Below are positions 1 through 9,373 of a stretch of DNA of 64,000 bases, one piece after another. Both the position numbers and the translations under genes were made by a program. How positions within the stretch are numbered: position 1 is the first letter of the stretch; every line of letters begins with the position of its first letter. Below the pieces are notes generated by a model. The model did not search any database. It saw nothing but the letters and a program-made list of their open reading frames with translations, and was not told the origin of the DNA. The stretch is from Filimonas zeae (lineage in GTDB: Bacteria > Bacteroidota > Bacteroidia > Chitinophagales > Chitinophagaceae): positions 744,769 through 808,768 of the forward strand of contig NZ_BMIB01000001.1 of the NCBI RefSeq assembly GCF_014641615.1, written 5' to 3'.

Positions 1-1604
1 TCCTGCGAGCATTCCAGGCCGATAAACCAGAGATGGGTATTGACTTTCCATTTTTTGGATGCAGGGTCGGTATACTTTACTGAAAAGGTGTTAAGGCCTG
101 CTATGGGGTTTACCGAAAACGGTGCGCCTGTACGGTTAGCGGTGATATGTGGAGACAGCGCGTAGGTGGTCATATTCATATTAGCTCCACCCACCCCAAA
201 GTTAGATACGGTAGTCAGGTGAAAATAAAGCGGACGATACAGATGTATGTTGAAAGCAAGGCCCGCCATATATGCTGAAAGCGGCTTTACAGGAGGATGC
301 ACCTGTAGCGGTGCATGTGCAAGGGCTACCCCATAAGTGTACCTGGTTTGAATAAACCGGAGCAGGGTGGCCAGCTTACCGCTGCCAACAGAATCAGACC
401 GGGCTTTTTGCCTTTGCAGGCTATCGGAGTTAACCGGTTCTGCAGGGCGTATATAGCCATTGGCTTCTGCTTCGCGGAATTGTTGTACATAAGTTTGCCA
501 TAAAGTGGAATCTGTTGTGACATTGGTTTGCTGCACATCATCGGCGCTTTGTATTACTTCTTTATAGCCGAACTTTTCCACGTTAACAGTATCCAAAGAG
601 GTTGTTGTAAATTCCGCAGAAGAAGTAGAATGTATTTTCTGATGTTTGGCATAGCGTACATCCCGTTTTACAGATAGCAAGGTCCAGCTATGGCTACCCT
701 TTTGATATTCCACTTCCAGATGTACTGTATCCATGGCAATATATAATAATGGTTCTACATTCACGTACGTAAAAGCGCCTGCTACAAATGCGTAATCCGA
801 AGTGTCAATATACAGCCTGCCTTCCAGCTTGTCATAGTTCACTCCCTTTGCGCCTGCTTTGGAGGCTACGTCTATTTCAAAGCAACGATGGTTTGCATAC
901 ACGGTTTTGCCCAACAGTGTATAGGAATACTGGCGCAGGCGGTCTATATCAGCAAAGTCTGTTCTGTTATGCACAAAATCGTATTTAGGCGCCAGGCTGT
1001 AAACCGTTTTCCAGGCCATTGTGCTATAAGGGTTGTAGTCTGTAGCCGTATTAATGGTTGCCTGATTGGCAATCAGCTTTACTTCTCCCTGTCGTTTTTT
1101 ACTATAGGGCCACGTGTAAATGGCAACCGCAGCATCGTTCTGGTATATATAGCCGTTGTCCTGGTTCCGCTTCAGGCGCAACAAACCGTTCATGATAAAC
1201 GGCCGGGAAGGATAATTGACCGGGATGCGCTCAATGGCCTTTTTTATGATACTGTTGGCTTCATTTCTAATCACCACTTCGGGCAGATTATTTATACCTT
1301 CTGTTAGCTCTATTATAATAGCAGTATTTACATGCTTGTAAAAGGTGGTTTGCGTAAGGTAGCCTACGCTGGAACAACTGATGCCTTGTTGGATAAGCAA
1401 TTGAGTATGCTGCTGTAAAACGAATTCTCCGTTTTTATTGGTAATGGCATGCGCTTTTCCTGAACGCAAGGTTGCATTTTCTACCGGCTGCCGCGTGATA
1501 CTGTTGATTACCCTGCCGGTTATTTTTATGGTTTGTGCTGCTGCAAATGGAAGGCTGGCTATATATACCAGTAACAGAAATATAGTTGCTGTAAAAGCTT
1601 GCAT
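1..1604 (-). CDS. CarboxypepD_reg-type surface protein, 3' end beyond window
   Basis: From the ATG at 1604 the minus-strand frame stays open for 534 codons and runs off the left edge, so the C-terminus is missing. Residues 1-24 form a signal peptide ending in FAAAQ. Residues 25 to about 105 resemble the carboxypeptidase regulatory-like beta-sandwich (KITGRVIN at its start, SVGYL near its last strand). The segment IIKKAIERIPVNYPSRPF after it is typical of large Bacteroidota envelope proteins of the CarboxypepD_reg/DUF5686 type. The visible end (from about residue 430) looks like alternating membrane strands. An outer-membrane location is inferred; the substrate is unknown. It is not a SusC, because no plug motif is visible. 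The family call is moderate and the gene itself is secure. Confidence 0.8.
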   Translation of the reverse strand, partial: MQAFTATIFLLLVYIASLPFAAAQTIKITGRVINSITRQPVENATLRSGKAHAITNKNGEFVLQQHTQLLIQQGISCSSVGYLTQTTFYKHVNTAIIIELTEGINNLPEVVIRNEANSIIKKAIERIPVNYPSRPFIMNGLLRLKRNQDNGYIYQNDAAVAIYTWPYSKKRQGEVKLIANQATINTATDYNPYSTMAWKTVYSLAPKYDFVHNRTDFADIDRLRQYSYTLLGKTVYANHRCFEIDVASKAGAKGVNYDKLEGRLYIDTSDYAFVAGAFTYVNVEPLLYIAMDTVHLEVEYQKGSHSWTLLSVKRDVRYAKHQKIHSTSSAEFTTTSLDTVNVEKFGYKEVIQSADDVQQTNVTTDSTLWQTYVQQFREAEANGYIRPAEPVNSDSLQRQKARSDSVGSGKLATLLRFIQTRYTYGVALAHAPLQVHPPVKPLSAYMAGLAFNIHLYRPLYFHLTTVSNFGVGGANMNMTTYALSPHITANRTGAPFSVNPIAGLNTFSVKYTDPASKKWKVNTHLWFIGLECSQ

Positions 1605-1718
1605 GGAAAAGTAACATCTGTTTTGCATGGTTGCGTTGGCTTTGGGTTGTACTGGCAATTAATTATATAAGTATGCTTTAGCCTGATAAATATAGTGTTT
1701 GGAAATATGGTGCAATTG

Positions 1719-2126
1719 TTAAAAAAGGATAGCCGGTAATCTGAACCTGAAATCAAGCAGTTCTTCTGTTTTGATATTTTCCATGTTATTAAGTGGTTCA
1801 CCGGAGTATAGTTTTAAGTCTGTCACTTTTTGTCCGTACCGGTGCGAAAATTCAAAATAGACGTGTATGAAGCCATTCTCCAGTTCTACATAATAATCAC
1901 TGAAGCCTTTTGAAAAAAGACGCTGGATGCAATAATCTTTCTTCGGTAATTTATATTGAGTAAAACCTTCGAGTGATATATGCACTGGTTTGTTTACCAG
2001 AATAAAACAACTCAGATCATGAATTAACAGGTCATCCGCATCAGGATGAATAAAGAGGATTTGCATCTCATTTTCATATTCTCCTGTAATACGATAGTAT
2101 ATCTCGCTAAACTTATAAAGTGACAT
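1719..2126 (-). CDS. Hypothetical protein, 135 aa
   Basis: A free-standing minus-strand frame starting with ATG at 2126. It has no signal peptide, no membrane segment and no motif that I recognise. It is rich in aromatic and acidic residues (for example YYVELENGFIHVYFEFSHRY), which suggests a small soluble beta-rich protein. It lies 25 bases downstream of the OmpA-like gene on the same strand and may be co-transcribed with it. It does not overlap another convincing gene and its composition looks coding, but no function can be assigned. Confidence 0.55.
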   Translation of the reverse strand: MSLYKFSEIYYRITGEYENEMQILFIHPDADDLLIHDLSCFILVNKPVHISLEGFTQYKLPKKDYCIQRLFSKGFSDYYVELENGFIHVYFEFSHRYGQKVTDLKLYSGEPLNNMENIKTEELLDFRFRLPAILF

Positions 2127-2151
2127 GATAAATGGGCTTATGGTATTGCTA

Positions 2152-3612
2152 TTACCTGGTTCTATTTATATCTTTCAATGAAATCTTATTGGGATTTCCC
2201 GTTGAAGTATGGCCTGTCTGTAGTCTTGATTCAGATATGCCCATTTTGTCTGAAAGGAATCTGATTATTACATCGATTCTTTTTTGGTTAAGTTTTCCCG
2301 CTTTGGTAGATGGCTTGGCAAACCCGGTTATTTGTATAATAGAATAGGGGCAGGCATTTATTTGATCTGCCAGATTTACCAGCTGATCTCGTGTCTGAGT
2401 TGTTAAGGTGAAACTGTTTTTAGAAAAAAATATATCCGGAACTGTATCAATGCTGCATAGACGATGGTGTAAGGGCCGGTCATACCCGCAACCTCTTGTC
2501 AGGTCCCGGCAGCAGGGTGGTTCCGGACAATTTCCCTGGCCTGAACTATTTACAGGAAAGCACATCATGTGCGTAAGCACTTCTTTATCCCTGTCGTCAG
2601 GTACGCCATCCCCGTCTGTGTCCATTGCCGCGCCACGCATATCCACTTTTGAACCTGCCGGCGTATTGGGTTCCAGGTCAAACAGGTCCGTTATGCCATC
2701 ACCGTCTGCATCAGGAAGCACTGGTGGCGTAAGCTGCATATGTTTGGATACGTTCAGCTCCTGATAAATATAGTTGTTTAGGTTTAGCCACCAGAGTGGG
2801 GCTGTTTTTCGCAGTCGGTTGCCTGAAGAAATACCGAGTCTTAACGAAGTGTAACTGAATACATCGTTGCTGCTGCCGGCATTTACACCATCTATGTCGT
2901 CAGAAAAGGGGAGGGTAAACTCCTGTTCTGCACCTAAGGAGAGCCTGCTGTTGAGCCGGAAAGCAATACCTGCGCCCATTCTTACCGCGTGCCTTAGCAA
3001 CTGGTTGTTGTGATAACGGCCTATACCTTCGCGGTTTCCGTTGGGGATGGATGCATTGGTATGAAATCCTTGCATCATTGCTTTCAAATCTGCTTTAATG
3101 GCTTTTCGCGATCGGTTGTAGTTAAATACTACCGGTGATACCGGGTTGCCGCTAAGGGTAACGTCCTGGTCAATATCTGCTATAATAATACCATAACCGG
3201 CAAATGCATATAGGCTGGTGCGGGAGTTTTGCCGGTAGTTGCCTGCGGTTAGCGCGGATGCAATAATATCCAGGCTGCCCTGGTGCATGGCATTACGGTA
3301 GTTAGCCACATACCAGCTGCCTGCAGGTGTAGTTCGTGGCCTGTAATCAAGCCCATACTGAAAAGAGCCGGTATAACCCGCACGAACGGAAAAGGTATGA
3401 TTGATGGCTTTGCGTGCTGCCAGGCCAGGACCCCATCCCGCCCGTGCATCTATATCTCCTGTGGTAATAGCATAGCCTGAATGTACAGATAGCTCCCACG
3501 CGTCTTTGGAACCGGTGGGGTAAGAATGGGGAGTGGTTATTTGGGCCTGTGCCGCTGCCACAGGAAAAATGGTCAGACAAATACTGATCAGGAATTTTAG
3601 GGATAAAGGCAT
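2152..3612 (-). CDS. OmpA-family outer-membrane protein with thrombospondin type 3 calcium repeats
   Basis: A 486-residue protein. Residues 1-23 are a signal peptide ending AAAQAQ. Residues 30-275 alternate polar and aromatic residues like a small outer-membrane beta-barrel (SVHSGYAITTGDID, LRLGISSG). Residues about 295-340 hold acidic repeats of the DADGDGITD and DTDGDGVPD type, which are the calcium-binding thrombospondin type 3 motif. Residues 375-486 resemble an OmpA C-terminal peptidoglycan-binding domain (ITGFAKPSTKAGKLNQKRID then VIIRFLSDKMGI). This last domain is divergent: the usual TD-x-x-G core is replaced, so peptidoglycan binding is uncertain. Its likely role is tethering the outer membrane to the wall. 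It is transcribed divergently from the TonB-C gene at 3685. Confidence 0.85.
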   Translation of the reverse strand: MPLSLKFLISICLTIFPVAAAQAQITTPHSYPTGSKDAWELSVHSGYAITTGDIDARAGWGPGLAARKAINHTFSVRAGYTGSFQYGLDYRPRTTPAGSWYVANYRNAMHQGSLDIIASALTAGNYRQNSRTSLYAFAGYGIIIADIDQDVTLSGNPVSPVVFNYNRSRKAIKADLKAMMQGFHTNASIPNGNREGIGRYHNNQLLRHAVRMGAGIAFRLNSRLSLGAEQEFTLPFSDDIDGVNAGSSNDVFSYTSLRLGISSGNRLRKTAPLWWLNLNNYIYQELNVSKHMQLTPPVLPDADGDGITDLFDLEPNTPAGSKVDMRGAAMDTDGDGVPDDRDKEVLTHMMCFPVNSSGQGNCPEPPCCRDLTRGCGYDRPLHHRLCSIDTVPDIFFSKNSFTLTTQTRDQLVNLADQINACPYSIIQITGFAKPSTKAGKLNQKRIDVIIRFLSDKMGISESRLQTGHTSTGNPNKISLKDINRTR

Positions 3613-3684
3613 ACAACTAATATACGGAAATATAATATTCTTTTTGAACAGAAAAAATGCACTTTTGCGGCCTCTAAACTGAAA

Positions 3685-4431
3685 ATGAATATGATGAGGC
3701 TGCTACTGGTATGGATGCTGCTTTTTTTCGCCAGCGCGGGTTTTGCACAAAAAGATACTGTTTACCGTTACAGGGCCAACGGCCGGCGGGCTACGGGTAA
3801 CGATTCCATCACCACCATTCAAAAGCTGGTGAAGAATGCAGACGGTACCTGGCATATGTATGCTTACAAATATGCCGGCAACCGGCTTGATTATGATGAA
3901 CCATGGGCCGATACTATAAAAGGATTGGTAGATGGTGTAAGCCGGAGTTATTATGAATCCGGTGCAACGAGCGATTCCACTATTTATAAAAACGGCCGCA
4001 GAAAGCTTCAGTATCACTACTATAAAAACGGTGCATTAATGGCACTGGCACATTATAATAATGCAGGTGATTTTACTTCGGTAGAAGGCTGGGATTCTAC
4101 AGGAAAGGTGATACCGGATTTTATTTTTATGCAGCAGGCCAGCTTTCCCGGTGGTGATAAAGGCTGGGGCAGGTACCTGGGAGAGCAGCTGGGTAGAAAG
4201 CAGCCTAAAGCATTCCAGAAAGGAGAAATTGGAGGGGCAGTGGTTGTAAGCTTTCTGGTGAATAAAGAGGGGCATGTAACAGAGGTGGCTATAGACGAAA
4301 GTTCCGGATACCAGGTACTGGATCAGCATGCTTTAAACGTTATCAAAAACAGCCCTGACTGGAATCCCGCTATACAATATAATCAACCGGTTATCTATCG
4401 TCAGAAACAGAAGCTTACTTATACCAACTAA
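3685..4431 (+). CDS. Secreted TonB C-terminal domain protein (energy-transducer-like)
   Basis: A 248-residue protein. The N-terminus (MMRLLLVWMLLFF, then SAGFAQ) is a cleavable signal peptide, not the uncleaved anchor of true TonB. Residues 60-145 have the repeated Y-x-x-G style of YwqK/MORN-like proteins (YYESGATSDSTIYKNGRRK, YYKNGALMALAHY). Residues 170-245 match the TonB C-terminal domain, with GAVVVSFLVNKEGHVTEV and a following ALNVIKNSPDWNPA. There is no proline-rich spacer. It may be an accessory periplasmic protein rather than an energy transducer. Sixty bases after its stop the first sigma/FecR/receptor unit begins, so it could work with that receptor, but it seems to have a separate transcript. 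Confidence 0.82.
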   Translation: MNMMRLLLVWMLLFFASAGFAQKDTVYRYRANGRRATGNDSITTIQKLVKNADGTWHMYAYKYAGNRLDYDEPWADTIKGLVDGVSRSYYESGATSDSTIYKNGRRKLQYHYYKNGALMALAHYNNAGDFTSVEGWDSTGKVIPDFIFMQQASFPGGDKGWGRYLGEQLGRKQPKAFQKGEIGGAVVVSFLVNKEGHVTEVAIDESSGYQVLDQHALNVIKNSPDWNPAIQYNQPVIYRQKQKLTYTN

Positions 4432-4476
4432 CGGCGCTTAACAATTTTATAACCCTGGCTGGCGTATACGCTGCTC

Positions 4477-4484
4477 TACATTTG
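4477..4484 (+). promoter_or_regulatory. Putative -7 promoter element for the first ECF sigma gene
   Basis: TACATTTG matches the Bacteroidota -7 consensus TAnnTTTG. It lies 9 bases before the ATG at 4493, so the leader would be almost absent. No good -33 TTTG is visible at the expected spacing, so this rests on the -7 match and its position. Confidence 0.4.
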
Positions 4485-4492
4485 CAGCAGAC

Positions 4493-5095
4493 ATGTCAGC
4501 CAGCGTTATAAATATTACTGCTTACCAGCAACTGCATAAAGGCGACGAAGCGGGTTTTAAAGCTTTGTATACGGCCTGCTGGTATGAGTTATACGAAACT
4601 GCTTATGCCAAAACAGGCGATAAAGCCCAGGCACAGGATATGGTGCAGGAATTATTTATTGCCGTTTGGAAAAATGGAATACCTGCCCGTGAGGGTGCTT
4701 CTGTAAAAGAATACCTGTATGGCGCATTGCGCAACAGGGTATTCAACTACTATCGTTCCGCTGCTGTACAGGAAAAATACAAAACTGCACTGGAAGCCTC
4801 CTGGCAATTACTGGCCGATGTTACTTTGCCCGGCATACTGGAAGCAGACGAGCTGGAACGTTTGGTGGAGAAAGAGGTGCAGCAAATGCCCACAGCTATG
4901 CAAATGGTGTATCGCATGAGCCGGGAAGAAGGCCTCAGCGCCCTTGCTATAGCCGAAGCACTTCAGCTTTCCCCACAAACCGTGCGTAACCAGATATCTG
5001 CGGCACTGGCCCGCATACGTTCTATGTTGATACGCGAATCTTTTATTTCCCTTCTGGGTGCGTGCTATTCCTGTTACCAAATTGTTATGGCATAG
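4493..5095 (+). CDS. RNA polymerase ECF sigma factor (surface-signalling type)
   Basis: A 200-residue sigma-70-like protein. Region 2 spans about residues 20-90 (AGFKALYTACWYELYETAYA, then AQDMVQELFIAVW). Region 4 spans about 128-185 and contains the helix-turn-helix LSALAIAEALQLSPQTVRNQ. The family directs core polymerase to a few target promoters, and in this layout the target is expected to be the receptor operon downstream. FecR follows 33 bases later and the TonB-dependent receptor comes after that, the standard Fec-like cell-surface signalling order. A weak TAnnTTTG promoter precedes it. The gene is of ordinary length and appears intact. Confidence 0.93.
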   Translation: MSASVINITAYQQLHKGDEAGFKALYTACWYELYETAYAKTGDKAQAQDMVQELFIAVWKNGIPAREGASVKEYLYGALRNRVFNYYRSAAVQEKYKTALEASWQLLADVTLPGILEADELERLVEKEVQQMPTAMQMVYRMSREEGLSALAIAEALQLSPQTVRNQISAALARIRSMLIRESFISLLGACYSCYQIVMA

Positions 5096-5128
5096 TATAC
5101 AACACCTACCTGCGTGTGGTAAGGGTAT

Positions 5129-6103
5129 ATGGATGAAAAACTGTTTCAGGAACTACTGGAAAAACAGGCGCGTGGTGCATGTACACCTTCGGAAGAAGCC
5201 GTGCTGCTGCAATGGTATGAAGCATTTGAGGTAACTGATCAGAAGCCGGTTGCTGATGAGGCAGAATATAGTTATGTAGAGCAGTTGATGCTAACAAATA
5301 TTCAACAACATATCACTTCCCGGTCTGCTGCCGGTGCCAGTGAAATATCTCTGGCCGCGTGGTGGCGTAGCGGATGGGCGAGGGCTGCCTGCTTTGTTCT
5401 GTTACTGGCGGGCGGCATACTGTGGTGGAGCCTGGCTGAATTTCGTAAACCGGCAACTATTGCGTGGACTACTATTACTACCCAACAAGGAGAAAGGCAT
5501 CGCGTATTATTACCAGATAGCTCTGTTGTATACCTGGATGGTGGTTCGGTACTGCAGTTTCCCGTTGCTTTTACCGGTGCTGAACGGCGGGTGAAGCTGG
5601 TTGCGGGCGAAGTATTTCTGGATATACATCCCAATACAAAACACCCATTTATAGTATATACCGCCAACCTGCACGTTAAAGTGTTAGGCACATCTTTCAT
5701 GGTGCGCAACAGACTGCGGGATACTACCATAACCGTGGCCGTAAAAACGGGCAGGGTGGCGTTGCAGGCATCTGGCGATACCTCATTAGTACTGGCAGCA
5801 ATGGGTAAAGCTGTGTATGATAAACATCGACAATCCATGCAGCAGATGCGCTGTGATAGCAGGGCTATCAGCGGCTGGGTAAATAATGAATTGTTTTTTG
5901 AAGATGATACACTGGAAGCTATTGCAGAAGTGCTGGCCAATAGTTATGGTATGAAATATATTATTACGGATGAAGCTTTAAAACACAAGCGTTTTAAAGC
6001 AGGCTTTGTGCATCGTACGCCGGATGATATGTTGCGGGTGCTGAGTAAAATGGGCGATTTCCATTATTCCATTAAAGATTCTGTTATCAGAATATATCCA
6101 TAA
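5129..6103 (+). CDS. FecR-family anti-sigma factor
   Basis: A 324-residue inner-membrane regulator. The first 80 residues are the cytoplasmic sigma-binding part (LFQELLEKQARGACTPSEEA). One transmembrane helix follows at about 88-105 (ACFVLLLAGGILWW). The periplasmic FecR domain spans about 110-215 (QGERHRVLLPDSSVVYLDGG, VAGEVFLDI, VLGTSFMV). The DUF4974 end domain spans about 250-322 (FEDDTLEAIAEVLANSYG). It should hold the sigma factor at 4493 inactive until the receptor at about 6160, once loaded with ligand, contacts it through its STN domain. It is in one operon with both. Confidence 0.93.
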   Translation: MDEKLFQELLEKQARGACTPSEEAVLLQWYEAFEVTDQKPVADEAEYSYVEQLMLTNIQQHITSRSAAGASEISLAAWWRSGWARAACFVLLLAGGILWWSLAEFRKPATIAWTTITTQQGERHRVLLPDSSVVYLDGGSVLQFPVAFTGAERRVKLVAGEVFLDIHPNTKHPFIVYTANLHVKVLGTSFMVRNRLRDTTITVAVKTGRVALQASGDTSLVLAAMGKAVYDKHRQSMQQMRCDSRAISGWVNNELFFEDDTLEAIAEVLANSYGMKYIITDEALKHKRFKAGFVHRTPDDMLRVLSKMGDFHYSIKDSVIRIYP

Positions 6104-6111
6104 AAAAAGAC

Positions 6112-6132
6112 CATCCTGTTCTCACCAGGATG
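6112..6132 (+). promoter_or_regulatory. Hairpin between fecR and TonB receptor gene
   Basis: CATCCTG (6112-6118) pairs perfectly with CAGGATG (6126-6132) across a 7-base loop. The right arm contains the ATG at 6130, so in RNA this upstream start would be buried in the stem. No T-tract follows. The hairpin favours the ATG at 6160 as the real start and may damp receptor expression relative to sigma/fecR. Confidence 0.5.
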
Positions 6133-6159
6133 ATCCTTATCAGAAAAATAAACTCAGGA

Positions 6160-9100
6160 ATGAACAAAAGTATGCAAAAAAACTCTGTGAAAGGGAAGGG
6201 GAATCTGCGCGCATTATCCCGTGCGCTGCTGGCAGGTATCTGCTGCCTGCTGTTATTGCCGGAAGGCCGGGCCAGACAGCAGGAAACAAAGCTGGATGCT
6301 GATTTTACAAACGCGCCGCTGAAACAGGTGTTTGCTAAAATAGAAGCTGGCACCGGTTATCTTATTAACTATGCCCGCCAGGAAGTAAACGATGAAACCC
6401 GTGTAACATTGCACCTGAAACAGGTTACGGCCAGAGAGCTGTTAACTGCAGCGCTTAAAAACACCGGCTATGCTTTTTCCGTTGATGGTAATATTATTAT
6501 TGTAAAACGAAAACCGAAAACAACGGCGAATGGAAAGGTGGCTGGTACAATAGTAGATGAAGAGAGTGGCGAGCCACTACTGGGTGCCACAGTGCGTATA
6601 GGTGATCAGGCAATTATTACTGATGTAGATGGCGCTTATACATTCACGCTGTTGCCGGGTAATCACTATAAGGCAGATGTTACTTCGCTGGGTTACGGCA
6701 CCAAGCAGGTAACGGATATTCAGGTTACTGCTGATGCGGTGCAACAACTGAACATAAGTCTGCGGCGGGCAAAGGGGCAGCTGGAGGGCATTGTAGTAAA
6801 AACTTCTGCCCGTAAAGAAAGTGCGGAAGCTTTGTATGTAAAGCAGAAAAATGCAGCAGGGGTAACGGATGGCATCAGTGCTGAACAAATAGCCCGTACG
6901 CCGGATAAACACCTGGGCGAGGTGTTGAAGCGTGTAAGCGGCGTAAGTACGCTGGATAACAGGTATGTGGTAGTGCGTGGGCTAAGCGAGCGGTATAATG
7001 GCTCCATGCTTAACAATCAGCTCATGCCCAGCACCGAGCTGAACAGAAAACAGTTTTCTTATGATATTATACCGGCGCATCTGGTAGAGAGTATGATTGT
7101 ATATAAAACGCTGACGCCCGATCTCAGTGCGGAGTTTGGGGGCGGGCTGTTGTCAGTAACTACCCGGTCCATTCCCACCAGCAACTTTTTAACCGTAACA
7201 GCTGGCAGCAGTTATAATGATTTAACTACCGGAAAACCTTTCATCAGCCAGCAGCTGGAAGGAAGGGAGTACTGGGGGCTGGCGGGAAAGAACCGGGCAT
7301 TGCTGGGCAGAACCGACTGGAAGTATGCTTCTGATGTGGTGAATGCCTTTGAGGGAGCCGGAAAATCGGCAAAGCTGTTCAGCAATAACTGGGGCCTGTA
7401 TCGTATGAATGCACCATTATCGCGTAACGGCGAACTGTCGTTCGGTAAAGTAATGCAATTAAGTAGCAGGCATAAGCTGGGCATAACAGGTGCCACAGGC
7501 CTTCGTAATACCTTTCAAACGCAGGAAGTGCTGATGAGCAGAGATGGGTTTAACGGTGCGTTTGTGGAAGGCGAAGATCTGGCCAATTTCGGTGGTCGCC
7601 GTTATGGACTTACCAGTAATCTATCGGGCTTGCTGGGAGCGGGGTACAGCGGACCCACCGCTAAGATAGAACTGCAGGGATTGTACCTGCAATTGCTGGA
7701 TCAGCAGCTGATACTGGGTTCAGGAGATCATCAGGACCCTTCCGGGTTTTATGTAGGATATTATGATCTTACACAGCAAACGCGCATGCTGCAAAGCCAG
7801 CTGAAAGGCGAGCATGCTATTGGTAAAAAGGGAGTCAGGCTGAACTGGATGGGTAGCTATATTCTGCTTAACCGCGAGCGCCCGGATAACCACCAGTTCA
7901 AAGCCAGTATGTTGCAGAAGGTAGATGTGAACAATGTAGAGGAACTGAATATTCAGGCTCCTTTCAGCAGTGGTATTTCTGCGGGTGCCTTGCGCTGGTG
8001 GACAAAAGCAACGGAAAATAATTACACCTGGAGTAGTGATGTGTCGGTTCCTGTTTCCCTGCAGCTGGGCAATAAAACACTGACCAATACCATTAAAACA
8101 GGCTATACCGGTTGGCATAAGAGCAGGTTTTTTTATGTACTCAATACCGGTTCCAAATATGATATGACTTATTTTGCTCCTTTATCCACTGCGTTTGACA
8201 ATAATAAACAAGGAGAAATCTATTTTAGTCCCTTTGGGGATGACTTCCATCGCACCGCTTCTCTACACGCCGGATACGCTATGCTGGATCAGCGCCTGGG
8301 CAAGCTGAGGCTGGTATGGGGCCTGCGGGCTGAATATTACAACCTGAACAGCGCAAATGCGTTGCTGGATTCTTTATTTAAGGAAATCAATAGAGGCCGG
8401 GGAGGTAATAACAGTTTTGACTACAGTGATATTAACAGCCGTGAGCCTAACTGGAATTTATTCCCATCTGCCAACCTTACCTATAAACTTACAGAGCAGA
8501 TGAACCTGCGTGCGGCCTACGCTAAAAGCATTGTACGGCCCGACCTGCGTGAAATGTCTTTCTTCCAGGAATATGATTTTGAACTGGGTGGGTCTTATGG
8601 TTCTAATCTGGTGCGCTCTACCATTATGCATCATTACGATGTAAGGTATGAGTGGTATCCTGGCCCGGGTGAGGTATTGTCGCTGTCGCTTTTCTATAAA
8701 GATATCCGTTACCCCATGGAGATTTACAAAATACCCGATCAGCGTACTTTTTATCTGAGAAATAACAAGGCGGCTACTAATAAGGGTATTGAAGTAGAGC
8801 TGAGAAAATCGCTGGCTTTTACTCAGTGGCCTGTGGTTAAAAACCTTACTGTATATACAAACGGTACTTTTCTGGCCAGTGAAGTAACGCCCATGGTCAT
8901 CAACTATAATCTGCTTAATCCTGATGATCCGCTGAAGGTTACGCCTGTAGAAACAGTACTGCCCAAAGAAAAGCGGCCGCAGGCAGGTGCCAGTAACTAT
9001 ATGTTAAATGCAGGTGCGTATTATGATACCAAACCTGTATCGCTAAGCCTTAGCTACAATTATGTAAGCAACCGTTTGCTGCGTTTGGAAGAAGTGTATA

Positions 9101-9354
9101 CGCGGTCTATTTTCGAGCGCCCACTTACAGCGCTGGATGCGCAGATAGCGGTGCGTGTACTGAAGCGGAAAGGAGAAATAAAATTAAATATATCTAACCT
9201 GCTCAACAGTGCTGCGCTGGCTTATGGCAACAGGTATGACGGTGAGGGGGTGCCTCCTTTAAGCCAGATGTTATATAAAAAGGGCGTAGATGTTGTTGAT
9301 TACAGTGGTCGCCCCGGCAGAACTTACTCTATATCTTTCTCTTATCGTTTTTAA
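6160..9354 (+). CDS. TonB-dependent outer-membrane receptor with STN signalling domain
   Basis: About 1,064 residues from the ATG at 6160; the frame also has an ATG at 6130, which is buried in a hairpin. After a long basic leader and a hydrophobic signal core (ALLAGICCLLLL) comes an STN domain of about 75 residues (LKQVFAKIEAGTGYLINYA), which passes the ligand signal to FecR. A carboxypeptidase regulatory-like domain follows (GEPLLGATVRIGDQA). Then comes the plug, with DKHLGEVLKRVSGVSTLDNR and VVVRGLSERYNG, and a barrel ending in aromatic YSISFSYRF. It is a paralogue of the receptor at 11991-15434, not a typical SusC: there is no LYVIDG plug motif and no SusD partner. The ligand is unknown; iron, haem, a peptide or a small carbohydrate are all possible. 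Confidence 0.9.
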   Translation: MNKSMQKNSVKGKGNLRALSRALLAGICCLLLLPEGRARQQETKLDADFTNAPLKQVFAKIEAGTGYLINYARQEVNDETRVTLHLKQVTARELLTAALKNTGYAFSVDGNIIIVKRKPKTTANGKVAGTIVDEESGEPLLGATVRIGDQAIITDVDGAYTFTLLPGNHYKADVTSLGYGTKQVTDIQVTADAVQQLNISLRRAKGQLEGIVVKTSARKESAEALYVKQKNAAGVTDGISAEQIARTPDKHLGEVLKRVSGVSTLDNRYVVVRGLSERYNGSMLNNQLMPSTELNRKQFSYDIIPAHLVESMIVYKTLTPDLSAEFGGGLLSVTTRSIPTSNFLTVTAGSSYNDLTTGKPFISQQLEGREYWGLAGKNRALLGRTDWKYASDVVNAFEGAGKSAKLFSNNWGLYRMNAPLSRNGELSFGKVMQLSSRHKLGITGATGLRNTFQTQEVLMSRDGFNGAFVEGEDLANFGGRRYGLTSNLSGLLGAGYSGPTAKIELQGLYLQLLDQQLILGSGDHQDPSGFYVGYYDLTQQTRMLQSQLKGEHAIGKKGVRLNWMGSYILLNRERPDNHQFKASMLQKVDVNNVEELNIQAPFSSGISAGALRWWTKATENNYTWSSDVSVPVSLQLGNKTLTNTIKTGYTGWHKSRFFYVLNTGSKYDMTYFAPLSTAFDNNKQGEIYFSPFGDDFHRTASLHAGYAMLDQRLGKLRLVWGLRAEYYNLNSANALLDSLFKEINRGRGGNNSFDYSDINSREPNWNLFPSANLTYKLTEQMNLRAAYAKSIVRPDLREMSFFQEYDFELGGSYGSNLVRSTIMHHYDVRYEWYPGPGEVLSLSLFYKDIRYPMEIYKIPDQRTFYLRNNKAATNKGIEVELRKSLAFTQWPVVKNLTVYTNGTFLASEVTPMVINYNLLNPDDPLKVTPVETVLPKEKRPQAGASNYMLNAGAYYDTKPVSLSLSYNYVSNRLLRLEEVYTRSIFERPLTALDAQIAVRVLKRKGEIKLNISNLLNSAALAYGNRYDGEGVPPLSQMLYKKGVDVVDYSGRPGRTYSISFSYRF

Positions 9355-9373
9355 AAACTTATATCGTTCTTTT

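Noticed and set aside
9290..9373. Longer start for the lipoprotein at 9374
   Set aside because: The extension lies inside the receptor gene and puts the lipobox too far from the N-terminus. The ATG at 9374 gives a proper lipoprotein signal.
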